Shown: piece by piece, positions 1 through 11,694 of the stretch
Position numbering within the stretch: the stretch's first letter is position 1
How the letters are laid out: each line of letters opens with the position of its first letter
Source of the DNA: Coptis chinensis
Taxonomy: Eukaryota > Streptophyta > Magnoliopsida > Ranunculales > Ranunculaceae
Assembly (NCBI GenBank): GCA_015680905.1
Contig: CM027384.1
Location: 69,013,001-69,077,000, forward strand
Length of the DNA stretch: 64,000 bases
Direction of reading: 5' to 3'
Position numbers and translations under genes: made by a program
The notes under the pieces: generated by a model
The model's database searches: none
The model's input: the letters and a program-made list of their open reading frames with translations, nothing else
Told to the model about the DNA's origin: nothing

Positions 1-985
1 CCTAAACACAAACCCTACAACTTTACTAAAAGCCAAAACTTCAATTCTTAAATTTAAAATCCTCAACCAAAACTGGATCTCGAATCTTCATGCGCCATTA
101 ATCGGCTTCTACAAGCTCCACTCGGCGATACTCTCACGCACCACTCACTACCCCACTTCAACCCATTATCAATCAACCAACCAACAATCAAAACATAACA
201 CAATTTTATAGTTTCAACCAAACTAGCTCAAAACAATAACTGGCGATTTCTTGGTTGTAGCTTTGGCAGCCATTGACGCCCTCTTCCAAGCTCCAACAGC
301 ACCCAATCTCCATCCCTTGATCCCCCGACATCAAACAACAATACAAAACCACCACAACAATTTAACCACCCATCCGAAACTGTATAACAGTTCAACCTCC
401 AAACCAAAATCAACCCACACTACAATACAGTATAACAGTATTCAAGCCATGTACACGACCACTGTTTGTTTGGGCTCACGCCACCATTAACGGGCCCAAA
501 TCAAACTTCGACAGTTTCATCTCAGTTTTCCGAGTTTCAACAGTTCAACTAAAATCTAAAACATATCGACAGACTTAAAATTATAAAAACTGGTCGGAAA
601 CACTCGACAGTAAATTCGTAAATACTAAACAGACGAAAATCATAGTTTTAGTAGTGGTGAGAGATAAACTCTACTCACTTGTCTTGACAGCTCCACGAAT
701 CCTCCTAGTCCAAATTGTCGCGCTCCACCCTCCAGCAAACGAGTTTCTAGCTCTGCCACCATTTTTATTATTTTTTTATTCTCCAAAACCCTATTCTCTA
801 GAACAATGTGATTATATACTTGGGTTTGAAACCCAAGCCCAACACAGACTCGGGCCCAGAAACCAGGCCCACATATCCAAATCCAATCCAATCAAATATT
901 AAATAAATAATTAAATTAATTAATTAATTAATTAATTAATTAATTAATAAATAAATAAATACGTATTTTAAATACGGGCGTTACA
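1..985 (-). mobile_element. Probable LTR (fragment) of an unidentified retrotransposon
   Basis: On the minus strand this block begins TGTAACGCCCG at 985, a typical start for LTRs of plant Ty3/gypsy chromoviruses. It abuts the truncated end of the Athila-like LTR at 986. No credible coding sequence is seen; the short open frames are compositional. The other LTR end lies outside the window, so the family call is inference from the terminal bases only. Confidence 0.4.
899..961. repeat. AT-rich simple repeat (TTAA/TAAT)n
   Basis: Directly visible run of TTAAT and AAAT units just inside the LTR-like end at 985. Low complexity, no coding potential. Confidence 0.9.
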
Positions 986-2272
986 GCCGATGCCCTCTTG
1001 GACGAGACATCGTTAACAATTTACTTTACTTAAGGTTGTTCCTATGTTTATGCTATTAATATCTTCTTTCCTTTTATATAAGCTCTGACAGTCATTCAAT
1101 ATATTACCGAGAGCAACATCAAGGAGTATTTCCTAATAGGGTGGCCATTCAATGAATCACCACTTAAGACAAACACAAAGAATACTTCTCCTAGGCAACC
1201 ACTCCCTGAGCTACCCCTTCTGAGGCAACACAAAGAATACTTCTCCTAGGCAACCACTCCCTGAGCTACCCCTTCTGAGGCAACACAAAGAATACTTCCC
1301 TAACTCTAAATAACTATACTACTAGAAGAAAAGTAAAGAACACTAGCATGATATTAATATTGCAAAACATAAACCCTATTCTATACTTTCATCCCCTGGT
1401 GTGGGCAATGGAACTAATAACTAAAAACATAAAGAACTAAACTGATTGAAGAACACCATGAACCAGAAGAATCATTAAACCTTAAGCACCGGCTTCATCT
1501 CCTCCCTTGAAGGAGAAGATTAGTCTTCCATAAAGAAGGAAGAACACGAAGAACGAAAAGAAGAAGAGTCGAAGAACATAAGACTAGAAAAGACTAATTA
1601 TTAAGACTAGGATAGTTAAAACCGAATCTTTTATTATTAATCTCTTTCTGCCTTAAGTTTTGGAGACAAGAATATAAGTGAATTGGCAAATTACATGAGG
1701 CACTTAGGTCTTCTATTTATAGGGGTTACAATGAGTTCTAGAAGCATTCCAAACCGCCATTTGTTTCCTAATACAAATAGACTTTTTTCAGAGTCCAACT
1801 TAGTCTCCAAACCGAAAGGAATTGGCTCTGATGTCATTTCATGCGTCACGGGCCTTACGATCCATCCATCGTCTCGGACGAGAAATCTTGTCTGGACACG
1901 CGATCTATGCATCCCAGACGTGGAAGTCTATTTTGTCTCTTCTGCTCTATCCTTCTATCCTCTTTTGCAAGCTTTGGTCCAAGCAACGAATCCTTCGGCC
2001 TTGGGCTTCCAAATATGCTTTAAAATAGGTCCAAGTCGCATCTTTAATAGCTCCAATTTCTTAGCCTTCTCCATGATTGTCCACGGGCTTCCCATGTGAT
2101 CCTTAATGTTCTGAATTGCTCCGTTTTACCCCTTTTTCTCTAATATTCCACAAAACTCTCTCTTTCACCTGTAGAATCATAAAACATAACTTACAAACAT
2201 TATTAGTCCACTAAGAATGGCTAAACAAGAGGCATAATCGAGGGTTAAATTGCACTTTTTGAGCACTTATCA
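986..2272 (-). repeat. Left (3') LTR of the Athila-like element, outer end truncated
   Basis: Matches 12,067-13,290 almost throughout, ending GCACTTATCA at 2,272. Compared with the right LTR it lacks the first ~370 bases (11,695-12,066) and starts abruptly at 986 against another LTR end. It carries an extra copy of a ~52-bp unit around 1,165-1,280 that is single in the right LTR. Confidence 0.88.
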
Positions 2273-4436
2273 CAACTCCCAACTAGCCTTTTGCTAGTCT
2301 CTTAGCAAATAAGATTAAAAAAATAGATAAGTGATCAAAATCACATCCTAATAACAAATTAAAAATAAAATCCTAACTCACTTTCGCAGGCATCGCGGTT
2401 GCATTTACCATATACAACAAGGCTTTAAACCTTTAAGTTCCCCAAAAAGGATGAGTTATAGTCTCGTGAGGGTTTTCAGGTGATATACCCACAAAATCAA
2501 TCAATAGCATGTTCAAGAATAATAGTATTTTCAAAGAGTGAAATTTCTTACCCACTTAGTGCTTACTCCAACAGACGGTCTCCATTGCTAACTACATTGC
2601 TGCAAAGACTCATAGATTATGATAGGAGATAGTAAAAATTGACAAAATTCTAAATCAAGGCTTATGTGTGTACTTAGTCAATCTCCTATACTCTCTTATT
2701 CAAGAAATGGAATCCCTAGTTTACCTTTAGACAGATAATCTCGACTTTCAATCCTCACCGGTCATACTCTCAGAAAAGAATCTCTCAGAAAGTGGTATAC
2801 TATTTTACCTCATGTATGTGGAGAAAAGAATAATGTATACGAACATCCCACATACTATCTTGAAAAACAGACTTCTGAATAAAAGTAGTCTCATGGAAAG
2901 AATGTCAATCACATATGAAGTGTCGGGTCCTTCACTTTAGCATCCTCTCACCTATTCTAGACTTCGTACCATACTGTAGTGATAAGTCATGGGTTGTAAC
3001 TTGGCTTGGGTATTGGTTTATGAAGGACAGGTAAAAAGGATTCAAGTGTTATTTCTGAAAAACACTAAGGGTTTGCTTCATTCTTTGGAAGATTTATTCA
3101 AATCCTGTATTGCAGAGAAAATTTTTCCTTTGTCTTAGCTTTTCCATCCTTTCTGTTCAATTTTTTTTTTTTTTTTTTTAAAAGCTCAGTGGTATATCCC
3201 TGATTAGTACTGGATATGCTTGTTTTCCATTAGCTTCTTTCACTTTGAACAGAATGATGGTATTCATTATATCTCTCTGATATTTCCTTGTAATCTTCCT
3301 TTTGTGCTCTTTCTTCCTCCTTGTTCCCTTCGTATTCTCAGAAACATATGGGTATGGCTGATAAAGGTTTTTGGCTATACTCTTTGTCTGGAGTTGGGTA
3401 AAGGGTAAAGGGTTTTTGAAAAAAAAAATGGCTTGTTGTAAGGCTCAAAATGGTTTAACATGATGGTCCTACTAGGTGGGATAAAAGACCGAATGGGTCC
3501 ACTACTTGACTTATCGATTATGATACTCTGTTTGAATAGACTACAAGACCTAATGGCTATCTCCCCAGTTGATGTCACTTAAGTGATTAACCAAATCAAC
3601 AAATAATGAGACTATATTACAACGACATAAAGAACTGAAAGATGTTGAGTCACTAAGACTCGGATTTTTCGTAAGAACTCTCCAAAGAATGGGTATAAAG
3701 CTCACGTCTCACGAGCTAAGTCTAAAAATTCTACTTTCGGTTGACTAGGGGTTTAAATATCTCTTCTAGCAAAAGTATACAAAACCCCACCAAAATCTTA
3801 TGGTGGTGCCTTGATAAAGAATTCTATCAACAAGAACTATGTTCGAGCATAATAAATAGTCTAAGTGGTAATGAAATCAATAATATCAACTATCTATCAA
3901 ACTCAACACTAAGCAGTATAGAATATATATCCCAGACTCATCATTAAAATTAATTTTTCTCATGCTACTGATATAGAAACAAAAATATTTTTGTTTTTGA
4001 AAACTAATTTTCGAAATTCATTTCTCAAGTACACCCTCCCCCTACTTATGCATGCATTGACCTCAATGTATAAAGAAGTAAATGAACTGGATGAGAAAAA
4101 GGTAGGATATTACCATTGATGCCGAATATCAATATTTTGATCTTTCTCTGTCATATAAAGGTTAAGCTCACAAGATAGAGAAAATCAAATACAATTAGTT
4201 CAAGAAACAAATTTTTAGGTCTTTTTACGTCAGATCCCCAAGACGTAATGTAAGTATTTTAAAAACAGATTCTCAAGACTTTTGAGTCCTATCTCTTGAC
4301 AACATGCTTACTTCCTGTAGACATTTTATACTCGGTCTACTAGAGTTATGAGACTTTGACTCCGGCGCTTGCAACTCCTCTCAGTAAAGGATAAAGTTAT
4401 GAAAATCTGAGGGCCCGGCTATTAGTGGCACTTATA
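2273..4436 (-). other. 3' non-coding region of the Athila-like element
   Basis: About 2.2 kb between the polypurine tract and the integrase end. I see no gene. A stretch near 2,390-2,480 (TGCATTTACCATATACAAC, then 'aaggct') is recognisably related to 30,490-30,600 in the pol-less element, so this is a conserved family region. It contains a poly-T run near 3,161-3,179. Confidence 0.7.
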
Positions 4437-5764
4437 CTAATGAGATCCCAAGGAGTCAAGCTTACGACGCTTGGCTTCCTCATGCAAAAAACTTAAACTA
4501 GACAGAGTAACAGGTTCAGCAAGACATAGAATGTAATCTTTAAGGTGTGTAGGTAACTTACCCCAATTTTCCATTTCAACAGTAGTCTGATAAACCGGAT
4601 CCTTGAGAAAAACGGCATCCACGTCTCCAGTTGGTAATTCCATAAAAGGCTTCAGTCGATGAGCGTTGACTTTGAAACGAGTCCTTTTTATGTCTTCAAC
4701 TTCAATAGCTCCAAAAGGTGTGACATGTCTTACTATAAACGGTCCTGTCCATCTAGATCTCAACTTTCTAGGGAAAATTTCTAGACAAGAGTTGTAGACC
4801 AGAACCTTCTATCCAGGTTCAAATTCTCTCTTCAGAATTCTTCTGTCATGTAATGCTTTAGTATTATCCTTGTAAAACCTTGACTTATCATAAGCATCAC
4901 TTCTCAATTCCTCTAATTCACTGATCTGAAGCTTCTTCCTTTCTCCTGCTTGATCTAGGCTGAAATTCATCTATTTTACTGCCCAGTAAGCTTTATGTTC
5001 TAACTCAACAGGTAGATGACACACCTTTCAATATATTAAGCGATATGGTGACATCCCTATGGGTGTTTTAATTGTTGTTCTGTATGCCCATAGTGCATCT
5101 TGGAGTGTAAGAGACCAGTCTTTCCAAGAAGGATTAACTGTCTTCTCCAGAATACTCTTGATTTCCCTATTTGAAACTTCTGCTTGACCATTAGTCTGAG
5201 GATGATATGGTAAAGCTAGCTTGTGAATTACTCCATACTTTGCCATAAGATTCCTAAATACACGATTACAGAAGTGAGAACCGTTATCACTGATGATGGC
5301 TCTCGGTGTTCCAAATCTTAGTAGAATGTTCTTCTTCATAAAGTCCACGACGACTTTATGATCGGCTGTCTTTGTAGGAACTGCTTCAATCCACTTTGAA
5401 ACATAGTCCATAGCCAGTAGAATGTAGGTGTAACCAAAAGAAGGCGGAAATGGTCCCATGAAGTCTATACCCCATACATCAAAGATTTCTGAGATAAGGA
5501 TCGGTTGTTGAGGCCACTCGAACCTTTTTGAGGTCTTACCCAAAAATTGGCATCTCGGACATGCTTTGCAATAAAGATTTGCATCTTTAAAAAAAGTAGG
5601 CCAATAGAATCCGGCTTGTAATACCTTGTCTGCAGTACGTTGCGGGCCAAAGTGTCCTCCGCAAGGCTGATCGTGACAGAATAATAGAATGGATTCATGT
5701 TCCGATTCTGGGATGCATCTTCAAATAATCTGATCCGAACACTTCTTGAATAAGTATGGATCAT
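4437..5764 (-). pseudogene. Athila-like integrase (core and C-terminal domain), broken
   Basis: Catalyses insertion of retrotransposon cDNA. The core at 5,543-5,028 shows the DDE residues in the segments [18 protein letters not shown] and [12 protein letters not shown], with normal spacing. The zinc-binding N-terminal part lies in another frame upstream (around 5,540-5,760), so at least one frameshift separates it. The C-terminal piece at 4,763-4,437 has the RSRWTGPFIV segment (GPF/Y-type module) and the FKVNAHRLKPF ending typical of Athila. Another break separates core and tail near 4,770-5,028. The catalytic triad is still readable but the protein is not continuous. Confidence 0.88.
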
Positions 5765-6605
5765 CCCAAAAATAATATCTGGTCTTTGAGTAGAATAAAT
5801 CTTTTTCTTGCTTGCTCCAATGCGATGGTACCTTGTCGGTCACAAGATAATTTATGATGTGGTCGTAGCATGGTACTTCTGATATACTGAACAATTGTTT
5901 ATCAGGAAAAGTCTCATAGATTTGTAAGCAGTCTTCCGCATTCTTTACTAGCAATCTAGAAAGGTGATCAACAACGAAATTCTCTGTTCCTTTCTTATCA
6001 CGTATCTCCAAATCAAATTCTTGTAAAAGTTGTATCCATCGGATCAACCTAGGCTTGGCATCCTGCTTAGTGAGTAAATGAGGCAAGGCAGCATGGTCAG
6101 TATAGACAATCACCTTTGAACCTATCAGATATTGTCGGAATTTGTCAAGAGAATAAACGACGACTAAGAGTTCCTTCTCAGTGGTAGAATAATTAATCTG
6201 AGCTCCATTTAGGGTCTTGCTAGCATAATAGATTGCGTACGACACTTTCTTGTCTCTTTGTCCTAGAACGGCTCCTATAGCATAATCAGATGCATCATAC
6301 ATGATCTCAAATGGCTGGCTCCAATCGGGCGCACGAATGATTGGTGTTGAAGTGAGTGCTTCCTTTAACTTCATAAAAGCTTCAACACATGACGTATCAA
6401 AATCAAAGACAATATCTTTCCCTAACAGATGTGACATCGGTCTTGCAATTCTACTGAAATCCTTGATAAATCGACGGTAGAATCCCGCGTGACCTAGGAA
6501 GGCACGAATATCTTTGACAGTTCTCGGTTTGGGTAGATCCTTTATAATATCAATCTTCGATCGATCTACTAGAATTCCTTCCTTTGAAACTTGGTGACCC
6601 AACAC
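5721..6605 (-). pseudogene. Athila-like RT connection and RNase H, open 294-codon stretch
   Basis: A long open stretch on the minus strand. It begins with the RT thumb/connection ([30 protein letters not shown]), then RNase H with [14 protein letters not shown], the [20 protein letters not shown] helix and [12 protein letters not shown]. RNase H removes the RNA template during reverse transcription. This is the best-preserved domain of the element. It is continuous in sense with the RT upstream but separated by a stop or frame change at 6,605. Confidence 0.88.
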
Positions 6606-8739
6606 TATCCCTTCCTTTACTATGAAGTGACACTTTTTCCAGTTCAGAACTAAGTTGGTATCGCAACAACGTTTAAGGACTAAGGAGAGATGGTGTAGGC
6701 AATCCTCAAAAAATGATCCAAAAACTAAAAATCATCCATAAAAACTTCCATATATTTCTCCACTATGTCATCAAAAATACTCATCATGCATCGCTGAAAA
6801 GTGGCCGGTGCATTGCATAGACCAAAAGGCATACGACGGTAGGCGAATGTTCCGAACGGACATGTGAATGTGGTCTTCTCTTGGTCCTCATGGTGAATAT
6901 GGATTTGAAAATATCATGAGTAACCATCAAGAAAGCAGTAGTAAGCTTGTCCAACTAATCTTTCTAACATCTGATCGATGAATGGCAATGGAAAATGATT
7001 TTTCCTCGATGTGCTATTTAGCTTCCTGTAATCGATGCAAACTCTCCATCCAGTCTGAATCCTGGTTGGAATCAACTCATTGTTCTCGTTCTCGATCACT
7101 GTGGTTCTGGACTTCTTCAGCACAACTTGAACTAGACTAACCCATTCACTATAAGAAATAGGGTAGATAATGTCGGTATCAAGAAGTTTGACAACCTCTT
7201 CTCTAACTACTTCCTTCATCTTCGGATTAAGCCTCCTCTGTGGTTGCTTAGAAGTCTTGGAATCCTCTTCCAAATGAATCCTATATTGAACTATTATAGG
7301 GCTGATCTAGGAGTGTAAAAAAAAACCGTTGACCCATCATCCGGTAAGGTACCCGGTCTTCACCCGCCACCCAAATCCGCACTGACCCAAGAATAGACCA
7401 GCCCGCCCGCCACGTTTTTTATCGCGGTCGGGCTATGGAGTGTAGGTTCTATGCTCAAACCCGACCGTCAAGCCGCTGACCATTTTGCGTGTCAAAAGCC
7501 GTTGACCCAACCCCGTTGACCCGCACAATTTCAAGACTCTAACTCTAATATTTTTGTATTTTGTTTATATTTTCTTTTAACTTTTGTAGGAATTTGAGAG
7601 ATATGAACACAAACTTATAAGTTCAACATCAATCTCAAATATTCAAGTTTGAACATTGAACAAATATCAAAAGTTCAAATTCAACTTTCGATTTTTGGAA
7701 AAGATGAATCATTCATCCTTGTATTAATTTCGACTTATTTTAGTTTATATTTTATTGTTTTGTACCATAGATCCTCGCTCCCATCTTCATTTTATTATGC
7801 TATGGAAAATAATCAATTTACAAATGGTAAATCACGAGAAAAAAATTTCAAATTTCCAGATATAATTTTGGGTTCAAGTTCAAGTTTTTTTTTATTTTTG
7901 TTTATTTTTTATTGATTGATTCTATTTTTTTTTCTCTTTATTGTGAATTGGAAATATATTACTTGCAGAATTAGGAAAAAAAATTGGGTGAAATTGGGTT
8001 AAAATGATAATTTCCACCCGACCCCCAGATGACCAGCCCCGTAAACTGACCCAACAGGCCGGGTGATGGTACTAAGACATGACACTTCAACCCGCCCCGC
8101 CCCGCCCCATCGGGAACCATTGGATTTGTATCCCCTAGACCCGCCCTGCCCCGACCCATCACTATTTGACCCGCAGTTGACTCGACCCGCCCCGTATTAC
8201 ACCCCTAGGCTAATCCCCTTGATATCATCAATTGTCCAACCTATAGCTGACTTGTGTTCCTTTAAAAGTGCTACTAACCTGGATTCCTGCTCCTCAGTCA
8301 AATCTGATGCAATGACTATTGGGTAGGTTCCTAAATCTCCCAAGAAAACATACTTGAGTGTAGACGGCAAAGGTTTCAATTCTAGCTTAGGCGGCTCCTT
8401 CTTAAGCTCTTTAGATGGTCTATCAGGCAAAGGCGATTCAAACTTTTCTTTGAACTTGCTGTCATCCATGATAGGTGATGAATCCAAAATTGCATTGATT
8501 GCCTCAACACTAAGTTCCTCACAATCTGAGTCTGTCAGAGCTTTCAACAACTCGTCAACAGGATATGAATGAGTCAGATAATCCTGTGATAATGCTTCAA
8601 TCATGCATACCTCGTTCACAGCACACACCTCCTGTGGTTGCTGTAACATATGGAAAACATTAGTCTCGACTCTCATATTACCAAAGGATAACGTCATATT
8701 ACCATTTCGACAGTTGATGAGTGCATTTGCAGTGACCAA
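6606..8739 (-). pseudogene. Athila-like reverse transcriptase, interrupted by a hAT element
   Basis: Reverse transcriptase that copies element RNA to cDNA. The N-terminal linker (8,739-8,216) ends at SAIGWTIDDIKGISL. The reading then resumes after the hAT insertion at 7,299 with the template-positioning segments GWRVCIDYRKLNS and HFPLPFIDQMLERL. The catalytic box reads VFMDD at about 6,731-6,745. In-frame stops follow DGYS (near 6,911) and follow the FMDDF box. Flanking insertion-site bases ggctgatc/ggctaatc show that the two halves were once continuous. Confidence 0.88.
7308..8207. mobile_element. Non-autonomous hAT element, 900 bp, inside the RT gene
   Basis: Termini TAGGAGTGTAA (left) and TAGGGGTGTAA (right, inverted) are flanked by 8-bp duplications ggctgatc (7,300-7,307) and ggctaatc (8,208-8,215), differing at one base. 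8-bp duplications with TAGGG-type ends are the hallmark of hAT transposons. The ends are rich in GACCCG/CCGCCC repeats. No transposase is seen. Confidence 0.88.
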
Positions 8740-9684
8740 GAATGGTCTACCTAGAATAATTGGTATCTACCTACCGGATGTAGGTTCTGTGTCGAGTACT
8801 ATGAAATCAACCGGATAATAGAAATCTTCGATCTTGACTATGACGTCTTCAATGAGTCCTCTAGGTATATTCACTGATCTATCTGCCAACTATAAAATAA
8901 CATCAGTCGGTTTTAGATCCTTCAAGCCTAACTTCTCGTAGACAAAATATGGTAGAATATTCACACTGGCACCCAAATCTAATAAATCTTGCTCCTTCAA
9001 AGAATCTCCAATTCTACATGTAACAGTTGGACTTCCAGGATCTTTCAGTTTCACAACCGATAGATTCTGTAGGTACGATGAACATCTTTGAGCGAGAAAA
9101 GCTTCTTTCGAAATGTTGGTCTTCTTCTTTACTAGATCTTTCAGGAACTTGACATACGAGGAAACTTGCTTGATGGCAGTCAGAAATGGGATATTAATAT
9201 GCAAATTCTGAAATACATCGCAAATCTCCTTGTACTGGTAATCTTTTCTGGTATTCACTAGTTTTGAAGGAAACAGTGCTGGCAGATTCTTTAATATCGG
9301 TTCTCTTCTTTCTGCTTCGGTTGGCTTGATAACAGATAGTGGAGTGACAGGTGGAGTCACTCGTGATGACTTCTTCTTACTTACTTCCACAGTAGTTCCT
9401 TCAATTTCTTTTGCAACAGTTTCTTCAGCAGGTGGCACAACATTAGATATATCTGGATTGTTAGAACTGGGTGGGATGGTGGAAACATAAGTTACCTCAG
9501 GCTCAGCAGAATCTTTCCCTGGTTCATAGAAAATCTTGTTATCAACTTTCTTGCCTGACCGTAGAGTGGTGACATAATTAACTTGGTCATGAGTAATCTC
9601 CAGGTTATCTACCTGCAAGACACCTCTTCCTTTCGGATTTGGCTCCGGCTGGCTTGGTAATGCTCCTTTTGATCTCTCTGTCAA
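8740..9684 (-). pseudogene. Athila-like gag C-terminus and aspartic protease
   Basis: An open minus-strand stretch from 9,684 to 8,890 with a low-complexity start (GALPSQPEPNPKGRG), then a YKEICDVFQNLHINIPFL segment and the protease core LLDLGASVNILPYFVYEKLG. DLGAS replaces the usual D[ST]GA and is characteristic of Athila proteins. The frame then changes near 8,890 towards the linker before RT. The protease would process the Gag-Pol polyprotein. Confidence 0.82.
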
Positions 9685-11074
9685 GGCGGCCGCAATTTGC
9701 CCTATCTAGCCTTGAATGACACTAAAGTTATTCTCCAACTTCTGGGTTCTTTGATTTGTCTGTTTCAGCTCATTGACAATAGTAGTGATAGCTTATTCCA
9801 GATGTGGATAACTGCTTTGCTCGACTGAGGCATATGGGCAATATATCCACTCATAAGATCTGGTACTAACTCTTTGTTTGTGTTGGCTTGGTATTGCTAG
9901 TTATGGTATGACTGTTGATTTTTGTATGGTTGCTGGCGGTCTTGGAATTGATACTGGTTATTCTGGAACTGATTTGACTGATTTTGGAATCCTGGAGGAA
10001 AATTCCTCTGATTTGTATTTTGTGGCTTCTAGTAATTCTGTCCTTGATTGAACTGGTTATTTATTCTTAAAGAGTTGATACTACATGCCTCTGCATTAGT
10101 ATCTAGATAGTACGAACACTCTTCAGTAGTGTGGCCTTCATCAGAACATAGCTCACAAATGGCATAACAAGGCTTGGATGGCTGAGGTTTAGCTTGGAAA
10201 TTGTTTGTTTTTGGAGGATTCATGGAGAACTGATCAAACTTCTTGTTCAGAGTTTCAAGTCCTGTTGATAGGCTTGCCATAATTGATAGCATCGCTTGAT
10301 TTGGGTATTCTTGAATTTGGTTGCCAAATTGCTTCGCCACCCCCTCCACTCTAGCTACGTCCTCGTTGCTAGTATTCAATTGTTGAGTGTCTTCAGCTAA
10401 ATTCTCGAGAAAGTTGTAGGCTTCCTCTCCATCCAATGATGTAAACTTACCTTGATGTATTGACTGTATCATCTGCTTGTTCATAGTAGAAAGTCCTCGA
10501 AAAGAAAAAATGAGCCAATTATGCTCTTATCATAACCATGATGTGGACATGAGACTAGCAGATTATTGAATTTCTCCCAGCTTTGATGATATTCTTCAGT
10601 CACCTTCCCTTTGAAATTGCTGATGGCTTGCTGCATGGCATCTGTCTTCTGGGGTGGGTAGAACTTGTTCATAAACTTTATTCTCAACTTCTCCCAGTTG
10701 TTGATTGAATTGATCGGCTGTCGCGCTTAACCATTCGGATGCTTCACCTTCGAGTGAGAGTGGAAATATAATTAACTTAATACTCTCATCCCGATATTAC
10801 GGTTCTTGAAAGTTCTCGAGGATGATAGAAATTTGCTCATGTGAACATAAAATTTGAACATTATGCGAACCATCAACTTTGGAAGCATAGAGATTACCGA
10901 TGCTCTAAGTTCAAACTAGTTAAAACTCGTCTCGGAGAAACAATCTTTGGCGGGTGGGTCTCCAATGATTGGCGAATAGAAATCCCTCGACTTCTTCCTC
11001 TTGTTAAACTTGCATGGGTGGGATAACCCGAGATTATTGGTGTCCAAAACACCTCCATCATTGTGTTCGGCCAT
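9685..11074 (-). pseudogene. Athila-like gag, frameshifted
   Basis: Likely start ATG at 11,074 (MAEHNDGGVLDTNN), 0.6 kb inside the right LTR. Pieces follow in several frames: 10,687-10,481 with MRIKFMNKFYPPQKTD, then 10,484-10,029 with MNKQMIQSIHQGKF and a CCHC zinc knuckle CELCSDEGHTTEEC. The short overlap of the two pieces shows a frameshift near 10,485. Gag would form the particle and bind RNA. Stops also occur between 10,720 and 10,930. Clearly decayed. Confidence 0.83.
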
Positions 11075-11674
11075 TGTATCAATCTCGTCTAGTATTCTTG
11101 TGAGTCGATTGTTGAACCTTGTTCACTGTTGTGTTCTTACCGGATGATGATATGGACGACGAGGCATACACTAGAAAATGCTATGCGAAAATGACGAAAA
11201 ACTATCCTACAATGCTTGAATAATATGCAACTATTCTAAATTATAAAACTACTTTCCTTCAACTGGGTTGGGCTTTGCAGCTAGTATCTCGCCCGTTGTC
11301 TAAAACTGTCTCTTCTAGGGTTATGGTGAATCACTTGGATTGCTTAAGTACCACGGCCCACAGATGATAGTCCGTTTGTCAAGATTCAGATAAAAAACAC
11401 TAGAGTTTGATATTTCACTGTGTTGGCTTACAACTTCAATTGTTGAAAAGGTCCTAAATGCAATTATACTAGAAAGCAATAAAACTAAACTACGATGCAA
11501 CTATATTAAGAATGAAATAAAAAGAATGAAGATTTGACTAACCTGGATGGTAGATCTTGTCTTCGAGATGTCCTTCAAGCTTCTCTCTTTCTCAAAAGGA
11601 TGGATGATGCGGCTAAAATTACCTCAATATCCATAGTTCTAATCTTGAAAGAAAACGTTAAACATAAACAACTT

Positions 11675-11692
11675 AAAACAGCAGCGGCGCCA
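11675..11692 (-). promoter_or_regulatory. Primer-binding site of the Athila-like element
   Basis: Minus strand reads TGGCGCCGCTGCTGTTTT, starting two bases inside the LTR end at 11,695. TGGCGCC starts are usual for Athila/Tat primer sites. The same layout is at 48,979-48,996. Confidence 0.75.
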
Positions 11693-11694
11693 TT

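Noticed and set aside
251..902. Overlapping short frames on both strands at the left edge
   Set aside because: They fall within LTR-like sequence, overlap each other on opposite strands and show no domain.
8063..8326. Proline-rich frame crossing the hAT end at 8,207
   Set aside because: Arises from CCGCCC-type subterminal repeats and spans a transposon junction, so it is not a gene.
4437..11074. An intact autonomous Athila element
   Set aside because: Frameshifts in gag and integrase, stops in RT and a hAT insertion exclude it.
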